Origin: Arenicola marina
Lineage: Eukaryota; Annelida; Polychaeta; Arenicolidae
Direction of reading: 5' to 3'
Length of the DNA: 64,000 nt
Assembly: GCA_964019135.1 (NCBI GenBank)
Contig: OZ025256.1
Coordinates: forward strand, 19,785,911 to 19,849,910
In this document: in pieces, positions 21,317-33,591 of the stretch
Numbering within the stretch: position 1 is the stretch's first letter
How the letters are laid out: each line of letters begins with the position of its first letter
Translations under genes and position numbers: made by a program
Notes under the pieces: model-generated
What the model saw: only the letters and a program-made list of their open reading frames with translations
The model's database searches: none
What the model was told of the DNA's origin: nothing

Positions 21317-22900
21317 GAGGTGTGTCGGGCAGCATGCTGTAGCAGCCGGCCTCACTGAGACCGGGCCGCGTACGTCACTCCAATAAACCACGGCTTTGTG
21401 ACCACTGACATTGCCGGCAGTGAATTATGCCAAACAAAACCCATTGGCATAATGTCGACGCCCGCCCCCACACCCAGACACCCCTACACCCCGTGGGTGC
21501 CTGCTAGACACTCCCACCCCTGACTACCAGCCCACCCACTCTGCCATAACCAATAGCGTCACCAACCACCACTGCAATGACCTATGTGGCCACTGTTGTC
21601 ATATATCATCTTCCACGTTGTCATATATCCTCTTTCACCTCATCTGCCACTCTTTTCCTTTTTTCCTCTTTTAAGTCTCATATATCCTCTACTATATCCT
21701 CCGCCCCTCTCCATTTCTCTCTCCTTAGTCTCATATAACCTCTTCTATCTTCTGTTCCACTCCTCTTCCTAAGCTTTTTCGCTCTGTTTGGTTCCATCGT
21801 GGCCACACTGAGGACAACTCACGGAGTCTCCTTCAGAATTAATAGCCTGGAGGTAATGGCCACTTGCGAAGGGACCGCATGGACCAGGACCCCGGGTCGC
21901 GGCCCGCTGCATCCCATCATTTATAAAACTTCTTGGCCAATGCGGGGATGATACCACTGTATGCCTTACGTGGGCTTCCAAGTTGAACAGCCCTCATTTC
22001 ACGGATGGCTCAGACCAAGCCTTGTTGGTAACTGTACCATGGTGAAATAGGTTAAATTGAAGTCAGTCAAATAACAGTTTATAAAGTGAACACAGGGCAT
22101 CAACGGCTGACTGGGAACGTTACCGCCATTGTCATTCCTTGCAGCCAGCATGCATTTAGATTGGTTCAACGCAGACTCAAACAAACTACATAAAATATTA
22201 ATGTAATCGGCATGAGCGTTTCTCTTTTTCTGCGGTTGACTTGCTATAATGGATAGTTCCGACTAAAATAAACAAGTGGAGTACGACACATGCTTGAGCC
22301 CCAAACGTGTTATGGAATATTCATGAGTTACTCACGCCCATTACTCAGTCCATCCAAATGGGGAACTTAAAGCAACATACTTTCATGCGCTATCTTAGAT
22401 TTTTTACATTTTAGAATCAAGACTAAAGGTATCACAAAATTATGATGCACATATGTTTTATATCTCTGAGAGTCTGTAAAACAACAATTTCAACATAAAA
22501 CTGTGCGGTTTATTTATATTGCGCGCGGACGTGATAGCGAGCCGCGGTCGACATCACACACAAAATACCTAACAGCGAACTGGCGCGCAGGGATATAAAG
22601 CCGGCCACCAACTTCTGCTCCGGTGACCAAATTGCTTCTCTCCGAATAGTCCACAGGCTTTCAGGATTTAAATTCAAGACAGAATATACTTATTTGACAT
22701 GGGGAAGAGGTTGGTAATACCATAAAATACGGAATATATTGCTTTAAGTGACCAGCTAGCGCAAACCGACAACCCTCGCGATCGTTCAGTGGTCCGTTAT
22801 ATACCGTCCATGACAGGTAAACCGCCTGACTGTCGGCCCGACAGACATGGCATCGGGATCTCTCCAGTGACATATGTGTGAGATTGCCATGCTGGATACC
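21317..22900 (+). repeat. Dispersed repeat family P, copy 1 (interrupted by a MITE)
   Basis: Family hallmarks occur in order. First is CAGCCGGCCTCACTGAGACC, then an ACCACGGCTTT..CACTGACATTGCCGGCAGTG segment. A pyrimidine-rich stretch follows (about 21460-21780), then AATTAATAGCCTGGAGGTAATGG, GGGATGATACCA, and AACACAGGGCATCAACGGCTG. The tail CAGTGGTCCGTTATATACCG lies beyond the inserted MITE (22367-22747). Related copies lie at 28005-28870, 37390-38000, 44815-45660 and 56805-57560, with fragments at 27290-27420 (inverted), 35560-35740 and 49285-49340 (inverted). No coding potential or defined termini are seen. Limits are approximate. Confidence 0.75.
22367..22747 (-). mobile_element. TTAA-type MITE, complete copy, inside family P
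   Basis: It is bounded by TTAA (22367-22370 and 22744-22747), with short inverted ends AGCAACATA and TATATTGCT. At 381 bp it has exactly the length of the copy at 52663-53043, in inverse orientation. It encodes no protein. TTAA duplication suits the piggyBac or Kolobok groups, but the superfamily cannot be set without an autonomous relative. Confidence 0.88.
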
Positions 22901-23289
22901 TGGTTATTGTGCCATTGATGAAGTTTTATGACCATGCGAGAGATACAGAATTGAAATTATTACTGTTGCATGACTAAGCGCGCACGGAGAAGAATAACCG
23001 TCATTGCAATGCCAAGGACATACCTTTGAGAGAGAAAATCATACCATTCTTTCTGCACCCACTACAGTCCTTGGTTAGACCATATGGCGCCGTTTGTGCA
23101 ACCTGCAATTCATTTTTCTAATGATCCCCAAAAAACAAAGGCAAGACCCTTCTTGCTGAGTTATTGCATGGTTGTCACAACACTCATAGCATTTCTATAC
23201 AAAAGTTGTATACTGTATGTAAATCGCGCGCAAGAAGACCCCAAAGGAATAAATAAACAAAGTTCCAGTTTCCCAGTACTGCGGGCACG

Positions 23290-23775
23290 GGTCCATTAGC
23301 GTGGCTATTAAAGCCAGAGGATGTAAAGGTCAACGACCAGGCTGCTTCAAGTAAAAACCTTCGTTATGCAGCGCTAACAAATTACCAGACTCAAGCGAAC
23401 CCACCGGGAAGGAAAGAGAAACGACTTGAACAATGAACCGTAATAACAGCGCGCGCTCCAGAACCCAAACCCAACCAACCCCCGGAGCCAGGCACCATGT
23501 TATAATCCGCTCGTTATTACCTACTTGAGTTGAGTTTTTTCTAAGCCACGGCCCACGAGGTTCAGGTTGGCCCGTGGGAGCTATTGTTACGACCATTACT
23601 AATACATCTACGACCACGTCTACTGCGACGACCGCGCCTACTGCTATTACAGCTATTGTACAACTTCTATTAACCGCCTAGTGTTGTAGTGGTGACAGAG
23701 CGATATGTTTTGTCTTAACGTAGTATAGTAAAGTTTTCAAGTACTAGATACAAACAGTATTCAGTATTTGGTTCA
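23290..23775 (+). repeat. Dispersed repeat family Y, copy 1, left part
   Basis: It contains TATTAAAGCCAGAGGATGTA, GTAATAACAGCGCGCGCTCC, ATGTTATAATCCGCTCGTTA and then an ACT/ACG-rich tract (23588-23650). It resembles 30230-30830, 50570-51260 (same strand) and 57590-58260, and inverted copies at 47860-48600. It is split from its right part (24633-24810) by the MITE at 23776-24632. Confidence 0.72.
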
Positions 23776-24632
23776 CAGCAATATACTTACATGCGCCATC
23801 TAATTTTTTACATTTTAGAATCAAGACTAAAAGTATCTCAAAAAGTAGGATGCAAATGTTTTATATCTCTTTGAGTCTGTAAAACAAACATTTCAACATA
23901 GAACTGCGCGGTTTATTTTTTATCGCGCGCGGACGTGAAAGCGAGCCGCGGTCGACATCACACACAAAATACCAAACGGCGAACAGGCGCAGGGATATAA
24001 AGCCGGCCACCAACTTCTGTTCCGGTGACCAAAATGCTTGTCTCCGGATAGCCCTGAAGAACCCAGGCTACCGCTCGGCCAGGGTCCTGAAGTGCAGCCT
24101 GCAAATCCTCAGCGATTTGAAACCCCTCCACTTTAATCTGACTAGTGTCACTTTGTGGGTGAATACCACGTGCAATCCTTATTATATTTGAATTCTACAT
24201 ACCTTAAACTATCTATTTACGTATAGTTTGTTTCTTTGAAGAACTGTTGATGTCCACAATACCGGCGATATTCCGCCTTTCATTCGTAAAATGCGCGCAG
24301 CCATTCGATGTGACAAGCGGCAACTTTGTCAAAAGATGGCGCTACAGGGCGGAGGCGGCAAATTCCCCGGTTTCACTGTGAGTTGATTGAGTGGACGTGG
24401 TATTCACCCACAAAGTGACACTAGTCAGATTAAAGTGGAGGGGTTTCAAATCGCTGAGGATTTGCAGGCTGCACTTCAGGACCCTGGCCGAGCGGTAGCG
24501 AGGCCTGGGTTCTTCAGGGCTAGTCTCCGGATAGCCCGCAGGCTTTCAGGATTTAAATTCAACACAGAATATACTTATTTGACATGGAGAAGAGGTTGGT
24601 AATACAAAAAATTACGGAACATATTGCTTTAA
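23776..24632 (-). mobile_element. TTAA-type MITE carrying a nested fold-back element, inside family Y
   Basis: The body matches the other MITE copies once the 474-bp insertion at 24049-24522 and its duplicated 9 bp are set aside. The right end is complete (ATATTGCTTTAA to 24632). At the left the TTAA is degraded (CACAGCAATATA). Confidence 0.85.
24049..24522. mobile_element. Fold-back element with ~125-bp TIRs and 9-bp target duplication
   Basis: The first ~125 bp, beginning TAGCCCTGAAGAACCCAGGC, are repeated inverted at the right end with one 4-5-base indel and almost no other difference. GTCTCCGGA flanks both ends (24040-24048 and 24523-24531), and removing one copy restores MITE sequence. 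Long TIRs with a 9-bp duplication are typical of Mutator-like (MULE) non-autonomous elements. The ~220-bp centre has no coding capacity. The near-identity of the arms suggests a recent insertion. The outer arm includes TGGCCGAGCGGTAG, which resembles a tRNA A box, probably by chance. Confidence 0.88.
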
Positions 24633-24810
24633 GGCCGGCCCACAGTCCAAATGCTACTGTGCCCATTGTGACTACTTGCTTTTGCTATGTACATGCCACT
24701 GTTCGTGTTACTACTGGTAACAGAACACATATATTTAAGTCAGTGGCATTGTGACATATCGGTCATCAAACCTGGTTCCATCTTGAGCCTAGCACACACG
24801 GTCTGTATAT
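24633..24810 (+). repeat. Family Y copy 1, right part
   Basis: It matches 60170-60340, with shared CAGTGGCATTGTGACAT-like and CCTGGTTCCATCTTGAGCC-like segments. Together with 23290-23775 it shows that the MITE landed within family Y. Confidence 0.65.
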
Positions 24811-25240
24811 CTCATTATACCCGAAGAATTATCAGCAATGCACATATCTATATTAGAACGTACAACAGTTTGAAAGAGGTCATAATATTATAATTATTTA
24901 CTCTGTTTCAATATATATATTTCCATATAAAATAACATATAAGGCGTTGACAATTTGGGCGCAGTGAGCTGTCTCAAAAATCACGAGAGGGATACGCCAA
25001 GATTTAGTGCATTTATTTTAGAGATCCTCGATCCAAATCTGGAGACGGTGGTTCCAGACCTAAGGCCATAACGTATGTCTAGATCCACCCATTTTAATCG
25101 GCTTTCATCCCACGGTTATAGTATGCCCGAGTAAAATGCCTTAAAGGGTCACTGGTATCAGCGCTACCGTCGCAGTTATTGAAAACGGGTCACGTATATA
25201 GGCCAAATGCGGACATTAGTGAAGTCTCGTCTGCAGTAAG
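24811..25240. other. AT-rich unique sequence
   Basis: Nothing recognised. Confidence 0.5.
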
Positions 25241-25530
25241 ATTTTATAATCGTATTATTACCGGATGACTGGGTCCGGGGGCCGTTTAATGACGGCGCTT
25301 TATCACCACCCGCGGGCGGCAATGTCACCCACACTGGTAGTTGTTCCCTTCTCGCAGTTGCTTTGCCATAAAGTCTGCGGTAAGAAGGTGCGTGTACCGT
25401 GTTCGTTTGCCATGGTGCGTAATATCTTCCATTGACTACGAAATGAACCTGACCATGATACCTTTACGATTTGGGAGTCACAGAAAGATGTTGGTGTCTT
25501 GTTCATTGACATCGTGCTACATTATATTCT
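25241..25530 (+). repeat. Dispersed repeat family Q, copy 1
   Basis: It contains GGATGACTGGGTCCGGGGGC, CGTTTAATGACGGCGCTTTA and GCTTTGCCATAAAGTC. Relatives are 32240-32590 and 61000-61320, with the shared head also at 48020-48070. The same head is inverted at 30680-30770, 39285-39345, 46965-47040, 51010-51090 and 57930-57975. Confidence 0.7.
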
Positions 25531-26999
25531 AATGCACCCACCAATGTACGTCTGTTTGCATAAACGTGCCTGGAATAATCACACATAAATAAATAAACAA
25601 GTTGTCTGTTCTAAGATTTCCCCTATCCCTTGAAATATGTCCGTTCCTGTGATAACTGTCTGCATGGATGGCTCTGTTAGTCATCGAATGCGGACAAGGG
25701 AGATTAACAAAAACTGACGGAGACATAACGGCTTTGTGTTTTGAGGCGACGCGTCGGGCAATCTTGCTCTACACTACCAGAGCTTTGTCCGGGTTACCCG
25801 GGCGCGGCCCGAATTTACTGGGACACCCTATTCGAGTATAAAGTTATTGTTTTACCTTATTCACTGTCAGGATTTGATTGAGGGTTTACTGGGATAACCT
25901 GGAAGATTTTACATGGACTGCTGCCCCACCAATTGTAACCATACCAGAGTTATGTCTAAGGTTAGGCAGTCTATCTATCATGCAAGGAATTTGTTTCATG
26001 AGACTGATACTTGAATAATTAGTAAAATCTTGAAAATGCATCGTTCATGTTAACTGGGTCAACTTGCCATGAAGTTGTATACGGATAACATTTGTTTTGC
26101 GTTAACCCAGAGACACTGTTCCATCATCCTTGGTCTGGTCTCGATTATCTGCCCATGGCACCGTATGGATATAAAGCACCTCGCGACTGGCAATTGAGAT
26201 AATTGGTAACGCAAGAATAGTCCCATAAGAAAAGATTTCCACAACTGACGGCAAATCCAATCTATGCTCAAGTTCTTCCGCCATTGCGTTGCCTCTTCTT
26301 CACTTAATACAATTAGTCCTTTGCATGAAATCAGCTGTTTTTTTAGATCATCTCACGGGAGACGCAAATGAACATTGCGTCCACCAGTTTTTCCTTCTCG
26401 ATTCAATATCAGACGCAAATAACGCGTTCCCATTTGTGTCAACCTCGGTTGCAGTTTTCTGCCTCCTATCATTCATCGCGTTATCCCGCGAGATTCCCGT
26501 GCTCCACCGCACACGTGGCCCATGCATGAGACATAAACAACCACGGGTCATTTTTCTGCTGACCTTCATCTATGGCACTTCCGCCGTTGCTTTAAAGGCG
26601 AACAAAGAACGTTTTGTATGATTAGATCTGAGGGCACATTTTTCGTTCGCAGTCAATCTTTTATGGTTGAAATTAGTCGTTCGATGGCGAAGGTGACAGC
26701 TCTCTATATTGAACCAACCGAGATCTGCATTTACCAGAATATAGACAGAAATCATATTCGAATCATGATTGGGTTTCTCCAAAAAACCTAGCTCGCATGT
26801 TTCGCAATTACATCAATCCTTACCCACCCTCGAAAAGTCGTTATATTCAGGCGCCCATGTCCAGTCAGATGCTGCGCCCCCCACACCTGAATCAAACTTG
26901 TGGATCCGCATCTGGTCAGCTGTGGTCAATGTGGCCGCTGTAGATGCGGAGACGGAAAGGGAAACACCGAAGGATTTGTTTACAGCGGAGGGAAATAAT
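25531..26999. other. Intergenic, no gene recognised
   Basis: The open frames at 26059-26620 overlap on both strands and match no family. Confidence 0.5.
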
Positions 27000-27130
27000 C
27001 AAAGTGAGAGAGAGAGAGAGCGAGAGAGAGAGAAAGAAAGAAAGAAAGAATAATGGGCACGAGGCGGAACGTTAGTTTGAAAAACGCAAGTATAGGTGGG
27101 GTGGGGGAGGGGGGGGCGGGGAGGGGGTAT
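27000..27130 (+). repeat. (GA)n/(GAAA)n microsatellite and G-rich tract
   Basis: (GA)n runs at 27004-27030 with GAAA repeats to 27050. A G-rich segment of four or more G-runs at 27092-27126 could form a quadruplex. Confidence 0.85.
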
Positions 27131-27289
27131 ATTATCTGGCGATATATAGGAAGCAGGAACGTGTGAGAGACAGGCCAGTTGAGTTGCGTGTCTCGATCTA
27201 TGGGAGGATTGCTAGGCGGTATACCAATGGGGATAGGCCAGACTGATAACGGGCGGGTAGGGGTGCGGGGACGGAATGGCTCGGAGCGC

Positions 27290-27420
27290 CGTGCCTTGCT
27301 TGGCACAAATCACTGTCGGCAATGTCACTGGCCAATAAGCCGTCTTTTATTGAGGGTGGCGTGTGGCCCGGTCTCAGTGAAGCGGGCGGCTGCAACACGA
27401 CACACAGCCTAAGCGTCTAT
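27290..27420 (-). repeat. Family P fragment, inverted
   Basis: On the minus strand this contains CTTCACTGAGACCGGGCC and CCAGTGACATTGCCGACAGT-like sequence, followed by TTGTGCCAAGCAAGGCA. Confidence 0.7.
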
Positions 27421-28004
27421 TCGTTCACTGAGAGCACTGCATGTACGCCCCATCTTGCCTGTCGCATGCCGGTACTGGGTCTGTATATAATGACCCATTA
27501 AACGCAGTCCTTAAGGTCTTTGATGGAGATCACTCTGGTCACATTGATGACCCACACTGATCGCCGCGCTCCATACAGCTCCAAACTACGGAGTCTCATA
27601 ACTGTCATCATATTTACGCCAGCCTTGCTGACATCCTGTTTATCACGACCAACACGTGCTGGTTTTTCGGGTAATAACCTGTGGATCGGGTAATAGGTTG
27701 TAATTCTGCTAATCGATTGTGATTCAGCCAATATATTGTGATTCGGCTTATAGATTGGTAATCTCCAAAAATTAACATTGAACCGACACAGAGGAAAACC
27801 AGGTGTCTACCAGACCAGCCATTAACCTGACAAGCCTCATAATATTTTCATCTTCTTATTTAATGGGACATTATCAAGTCCAGCATTAAACGCCTGAGGG
27901 ACTTTGATGACTTGTGTATGACCATATTGCGCGTCGCAAAAAGACGCCAGGGTAGTTAACATTATGAAGAGGGCTATGACGGGCATGCGACTATTGTGGG
28001 CCGG

Positions 28005-28870
28005 AGTAGGGTGTGCCAAGAGGCCGGCGCGGCTCTTTGGCTTAAGACGATAAGAAAATGCAACAAACTGAGCCATTACTCCACCGAAAAGAAGACAAAT
28101 CTTGGGCGGGTGTGTCTGCAAGCAGGCTGCAGCAGCCGGCTTCAATGGAGACCGGGCCACGTCACCCCAATAAACCACGGCTTATTTGCCACTGACATTG
28201 GCGGCAGTGATTTGTGCCAAACAACACCCGACGTACCATGTCGACGCCACTTTCCCGCCACGCCACCTGACATCCCCACACCCTGACACCCGGTGGGTCT
28301 CTGACGGGGACCAAGCACCCGGAATAGCATTTTATCCTCCTTGCCCATCTCTGAGGTCCCACGGTAATAGCACATTGAACATATTTGGGTTGAAGTCTAT
28401 GGTGTGTCGCCCGGTGCGCCAGCAAGCCTGGAGTTTATATGGTTAACACAGGGCGTCAGCGGTTGATTGGACACGCGACCGCTGTAGTATTTCTTTTGCA
28501 GGCAGTCTGCATTGTGTTTGATTAAACGCAGACACCCACGAACCACAAAATTTGAACGGCAAGTGAGTTTGGCCAGTGACGATGAGTTGTTTCGGCTTTA
28601 TTCGGTAAGTGGACATAAAAAAACATGTTAGAGCCACCTAAATATTTATCTGACATATTCAAGTACTCAAGCCTTTGTATAATCCAGCCGGGTTATGTAG
28701 AGTCTAGCTATTGCGAACCTGACACCCCACGCAATGACTTAGTGGTCTGTGATATACCGTCTATGACAGGCAGACCATCCGACCGCCGGCCGGACAGACA
28801 TGACCTCAGGACCTGTCCAGTGACATATGTCTGAGATTTACAGTGGATACCTCCTTATTGCTTTTTGATG
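28005..28870 (+). repeat. Family P, copy 2
   Basis: It shares CAGCAGCCGGCTTCAATGGA, AAACCACGGCTTATTTGCCA, AACACAGGGCGTCAGCGGTT, and the tail TAGTGGTCTGTGATATACCG through GTGACATATGTCTGAGATT with copy 1. The AATTAATAGCCTGG block is missing here. Confidence 0.72.
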
Positions 28871-29327
28871 TACTATGGCAACTGTGCCACATATAAAATT
28901 GAAATTGATGTTCGTGAGTCTTTTTGAATTTATTGCCACTTGCGATATTATAGGCGCCATTGAAATGGGCATAAAGAGCATAAATATAATACAAACAGAT
29001 CATACACTTTAATACGTTTCTACTGTTGGCCTTTTGTGGTCAGAATTTAGTACTTGGAGCCGGCCAGATGAGAGCTTACATTTGTTAGGCGCCGATGAAA
29101 TGTGTCCATCGTACTGTTTCATCAACACTGTTGTACTTCTCTATCATAATATATGAAATTATATACCTTGTGCATGACAGATGCACACTTCTTGACCTAT
29201 ATCTACTTGAAATGGTTCATTCGTAATGTTCTACTTGGTAATCTTCTACTCGATCACACATTATGTAAGATAGATGGCATATTATGTAATTGTTGGGTTG
29301 GTTGGTTATTCAGGACGCTTTAACCAC
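28871..29327. other. AT-rich unique sequence
   Basis: Nothing recognised. Confidence 0.5.
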
Positions 29328-29515
29328 TTTTAGTCGTATCGCGTCAATGTGAGAAGGAAGGGAGAGTGGAGCCGTGTCCCCCGAGGGTAACCCCCTACTC
29401 TTAGCGAAGACAGACATGAAATCTTTATCCTGCGATCACACAGACATGGTCACAGCATCCACGCATCCACGCGCCGTTAGGCTCTCAGGTGACCAGAGTA
29501 CTCAATGCGACACAT
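29328..29515 (-). repeat. Dispersed SINE-like repeat, copy 2
   Basis: A diverged relative of 8034-8265, sharing GAAGGAAGGGAGAGTGGAGC, ATCTTTATCCTGCGATC and GGCTCTCAGG. Confidence 0.55.
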
Positions 29516-30229
29516 ATTATGTGAGATAGACGTAGATAGATAGCTATAACCCATAACTGAATTATACTTCTGTGACCTACGTCTACTTAATGCAACAAAG
29601 AAGGGAACAAATTAAACGCTGACTGAAATGCCCTACAGTACTTGTACTTGGTATAGATCATACGATGGGTTTATCATCATGGCACACTATACCCCCCTCC
29701 CAACTTGACCACCAAAGGAAACGAGCAAAGTGACCTCGCATCTTTTGCTCGTAAAATAATGAATTGCTGGTCCAACGAGAAATGAGGAATGTTGTATTTA
29801 TCATAAATATATGGAAAACATGTCTTTGAATAATATCGGCGGAAAATAAACTGCACTAAGATGGCTGCACCGCCATAATCGTAGTATAACGCGTATTGCC
29901 ATTGCTCGTAAAATTCTGATCTGTTGTTAAATTAGCATGCGAAAGATACATTCAGATACGAGTTCGTAACTTTTATTGAAACGATCCCCAGAACGAAATC
30001 CATTCTCCCGAGTCCCGAGTCAAATGCGGTTCATGGGGTTTGCCGCGAATCCCCAGAGCCGACCTGTTCACCAGTGAACGTGAAAACATTCTGCGTCAGA
30101 GATGCGTGAAAGGTAAAAGTCTTTCATTGCTGAATTATGGCATAGTTTACGTCGATTAGCGTCTCTCAGTGGTCGGCAAGGAATGCATATTTGATGTAAC
30201 TTGTGCGCATGAAAAATCCAGGATAATGA
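29516..30229. other. Intergenic, nothing recognised
   Basis: No open frame or structure worth naming. Confidence 0.5.
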
Positions 30230-30830
30230 CAAATAAACGTTCTTGCTTCCCGGTACTACTCGCAAGGAAAGTATTAAAGCCAAAGCATGTAAGGGTCAAA
30301 GATCAGGATGCCTCAAATGGAAGCCTATATTGCGCTAACAATCACCAGGCTGCAGAGAATGTACCTGATAGGGTAGACTGACAGTGGCTTGAAAACGAAG
30401 CGGTAATAATAATGCACTCAGGAAACTGGCGTTGTCATAAAGGATGAAACCACTAAAGAACCACCACGACGGGTGTACGTATGACGGTAATAACAGCAGG
30501 AGCAGCCTCCCATTATCCCGGGTCCTAGACGGGATTGTAATAAAGACGCCGCCTGGCGGTTACAATTGAAGAAACGCGTGCGGCGCTGTCTGCAATATCA
30601 TCACAAAGCGGCTGACACTTTCCAGCCTGGAAGGCCGGGTTCCGCCCGCGTCGGCTGTTCATCACAGCACTAGACGACCCCGGCCCCGTGGCTGTGGAGA
30701 GTGGTGATAAAGCACTGGGATTAAAGGGCCCCAAGACCCAGTCATCCTGTTATAATCCGCTCGTTATTACCTACTTCAGACGAGACTACGATTTCCGCTA
30801 CTGCTACTAATACAAGAAAACTTCTATAAA
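30230..30830 (+). repeat. Family Y, copy 2
   Basis: It shares TATTAAAGCCAAAGCATGTA, GCGCTAACAATCACCAG, CAGTGGCTTGAAAACGAAGC, TTATAATCCGCTCGTTATTA and a short CTGCTACTAATAC tract with the other family Y copies. The inverted head of family Q is embedded near 30680-30770. Confidence 0.68.
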
Positions 30831-32239
30831 AAAATGGACTGGGCTTGGAAAAGACCAATGGATGAAAACAACTTGGAACTTGGTGCTAGATCGACAATAT
30901 ATCGCTCTACTCAGGGTTTGGTTTAAGGAGTTTCTAATGTGCTTGTGCAGCTTCTATTGTCTTATTGTTTGGTTAAAATCGTTTACTGTTCAGGCAGAGG
31001 GCATTGTTTAGCCTAACTTGCTCATTCAATGTTCATAGGTGTACCTTGAGTACAAATAAAGATATATATATATAACGACAAAAGTTACATTTAATTCCAG
31101 CAGCTAACACAGACCATTGTGGATACGCTTGATTCCCATTCATTTACTTGAATGGTTGCATGGTAATGAACACATTTGTGCAAAAAGTGAAACTAAAGTA
31201 AAGACTCCCCGAAAAAACCCTCGACATTTCAGTCAATTTTCGCAAGGAAGCAAGTTCAAAAACTGTTTGCCGTTAACTCTGTTTTTACGATTTCTACTTG
31301 TTCAAATTTGGGAAACAAACGTTACACAATCATTATTGATCGCGAGACGCGGTCACGAATGAAAAAAAAATGATAAACAGTGGCTGATGCATGCCGGCTA
31401 TGGTGGGATCAGACGCCACAACCTTCACGGCTGATGGGGGCCCTCGAACAATACACGCCATATGGGACGGTATGTAGGTCAGAGGTCACGACCGCGACGT
31501 GCCCTCCGTCACGTACATTACCAGCATTCCCCCACACAATGCCACACCACAGAGCCAATCAATAGACCAGGATCGATAGCATGTAACTGACATGGATCTA
31601 ACAATAATTGTGCTTGCGTTTGGAGCGCGCAATCAAGCAGTAATTCAACTCATTCTATACCCATATAATCAATCCCCATGCCTTGGGGCCATAATCGCAT
31701 CTTCGTTTGGTCCGCATCTGCAAGTCATTAGAAGATATAATCTCAATATTGACTAGACGTATATCATATCTTATCAAACGGTCCTGACATCTACATAAGG
31801 CCACATTGCACGTTCTAGTCGTGGATTTTGATTCTATGAGGGTAATTTATCGTCTTTAACACAGATTTACATTGCAACAGGTCATTTTCAACATTCTGCG
31901 ATCATCCAGGAGTCATTTACAATCAGTAGCATATAAATCGCAAACAGCGCCACCGGGCGTGTCTTGACACCACCCTCCATGGAAAAAGAAAAGAAAATAG
32001 GAACGGAGTATCGTAAGACAGCGCCACCTCGCGAGGTAGTAAACCACACAAAGGACTTCCGGTCGTTCCCTAGACCCTGGAGTTCGTTCGCACAAGCTGC
32101 TTTGAATATGACAGCGCGGATGTGGGCCCATAAGAAATGCCAGACTGGAATTTGTCCCGTCAAAATGGCGCGGCCAACGCTTTCGGGCTCTATGTCTAAC
32201 CTACGCGGTTAATTGAAGTTTCGTCTCGTCTCCAGTAGG
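30831..32239. other. Intergenic, no gene recognised
   Basis: A short (TA)n tract at 31060-31073. The open frames at 31888-32212 overlap on opposite strands and are unlike known proteins. Confidence 0.5.
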
Positions 32240-32590
32240 TAATTATGATCGGATTATACCATGATGACTGGGTCCAGGGGCCGTTTAATAACGGCGCTAA
32301 ATATCTCTCCTCTCACGGCCAGCGTCAAGGACACTGATACGTCGTTTCCTTCTTACAGTAGTAGCTTTGCCATAAAGACAGCCGTTGTCGTTTGATGTCG
32401 CTATCAAGATTGCGGCAGCGACCGGAAATGACGCCTGCGCGGTGGTGATATCACAGACTGCGCCGAGCTTCTTCGCTCTATTCACTCTCCGGCGCCTGTA
32501 ATACAGCCTTGTTTTAGGTCCGTCATAACGGTTGGCTGATGTCCTGGGACAGGTGCTCCCGGTGTTATCGGCACAGGGCACTCGTAGCTA
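32240..32590 (+). repeat. Family Q, copy 2
   Basis: It aligns by eye with 61000-61320 over its whole length. Shared segments are GGATTATACCATGATGACTG, GCTTTGCCATAAAGACAGC, AGCGACCGGAAATGACGCC, AACGGTTGGCTGATGTCCTG. Confidence 0.75.
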
Positions 32591-33229
32591 GACGCAGCTT
32601 GGTTACTTTTTTGCTTGTGCGGGTTTCATACCTTGCTGCTGGGTCTGACCGTCTCTTCCTCGTCAGCCCGTTACGACTCCACAAAAAGTCACAAAAATGT
32701 CAACGTATTGTCTTGTTCAGTGAAATGGTTCTTGAGGTAGGCAACCAGTTTTGGTAAACACGCCAGTGGTATTATTGTGTTTCATCGATTCGGAAGTTTG
32801 TAATATGTGGAGTTCTATGCTCTACGTGCGCTTTTTCTGATATTATTCTGTCGCGAATCTATACGAATTGAATAAAGCTTTAGCAGAAATGTGATGTGCA
32901 ATTCGCGCCAAACAATCAGAGCAACTTGACGTCGACCAATAAACCCACGGACCCCCAATGACGATAATAGCAATGCTTTAGGAATACTTATTGCATGCTT
33001 AAACCTCGTGAATCTAGCTATCGGTCTAATCTCAGCCCAGGGGGCGGATCCTCAGGGTGATGTGAGGCTGGTGAGCCTCAGGTCTACGTAAACCGCAACT
33101 GAGATAATCCCCTCAGCGACGATTCACACCAGACCGCATATTTCCTGAAATTGAAATAATCAACCCTGACTCCCTGTTTATCCGGTGGCGTCTCCAATGG
33201 TATTATAAAAGATATATTAGATGTTATAG
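32591..33229. other. Unique sequence left of the macro-repeat
   Basis: GGGGGCGGATCCTCAGGG near 33050 resembles a hAT-type terminus but has no partner. Nothing else was recognised. Confidence 0.45.
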
Positions 33230-33591
33230 ATGTGCAAAAGCGATTATGTTTATGTGAAATATGTTCCTATTTACTGTTGATCAACTCTCAAGTCAACTCT
33301 CGGATATTTGCAGTGAAGGAAGGAAGAAGATTTTATTTGGGTGCCAAGAACGTGTGAGACAGTAAAACGCCAGTGGAACCATAGCGGTAAAGTATTCCCT
33401 CGCAGTGGTAGTTGGAGATGGTAAGATGAATAAGCTGCTCCTGATGTGAGTGTTACAGAGTAGATGTGGTTTGATAGTCGCATCCGTCAGACACCATATA
33501 GTTCAGGGTTGTTGGGCCCAGAGAGCTCTCCTAAAAACATTCTAGTTCCCGAAACAAATTACTGCCTCGCCAATAGGGTTTTGAGGGATGA

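Noticed and set aside
21596-21780. Pyrimidine-rich open frame of 62 codons
   Set aside because: Low-complexity C/T tract of family P, not coding.
26059-26621. Overlapping open frames on both strands
   Set aside because: No motif, no splice-compatible neighbours and no similarity I can recognise.
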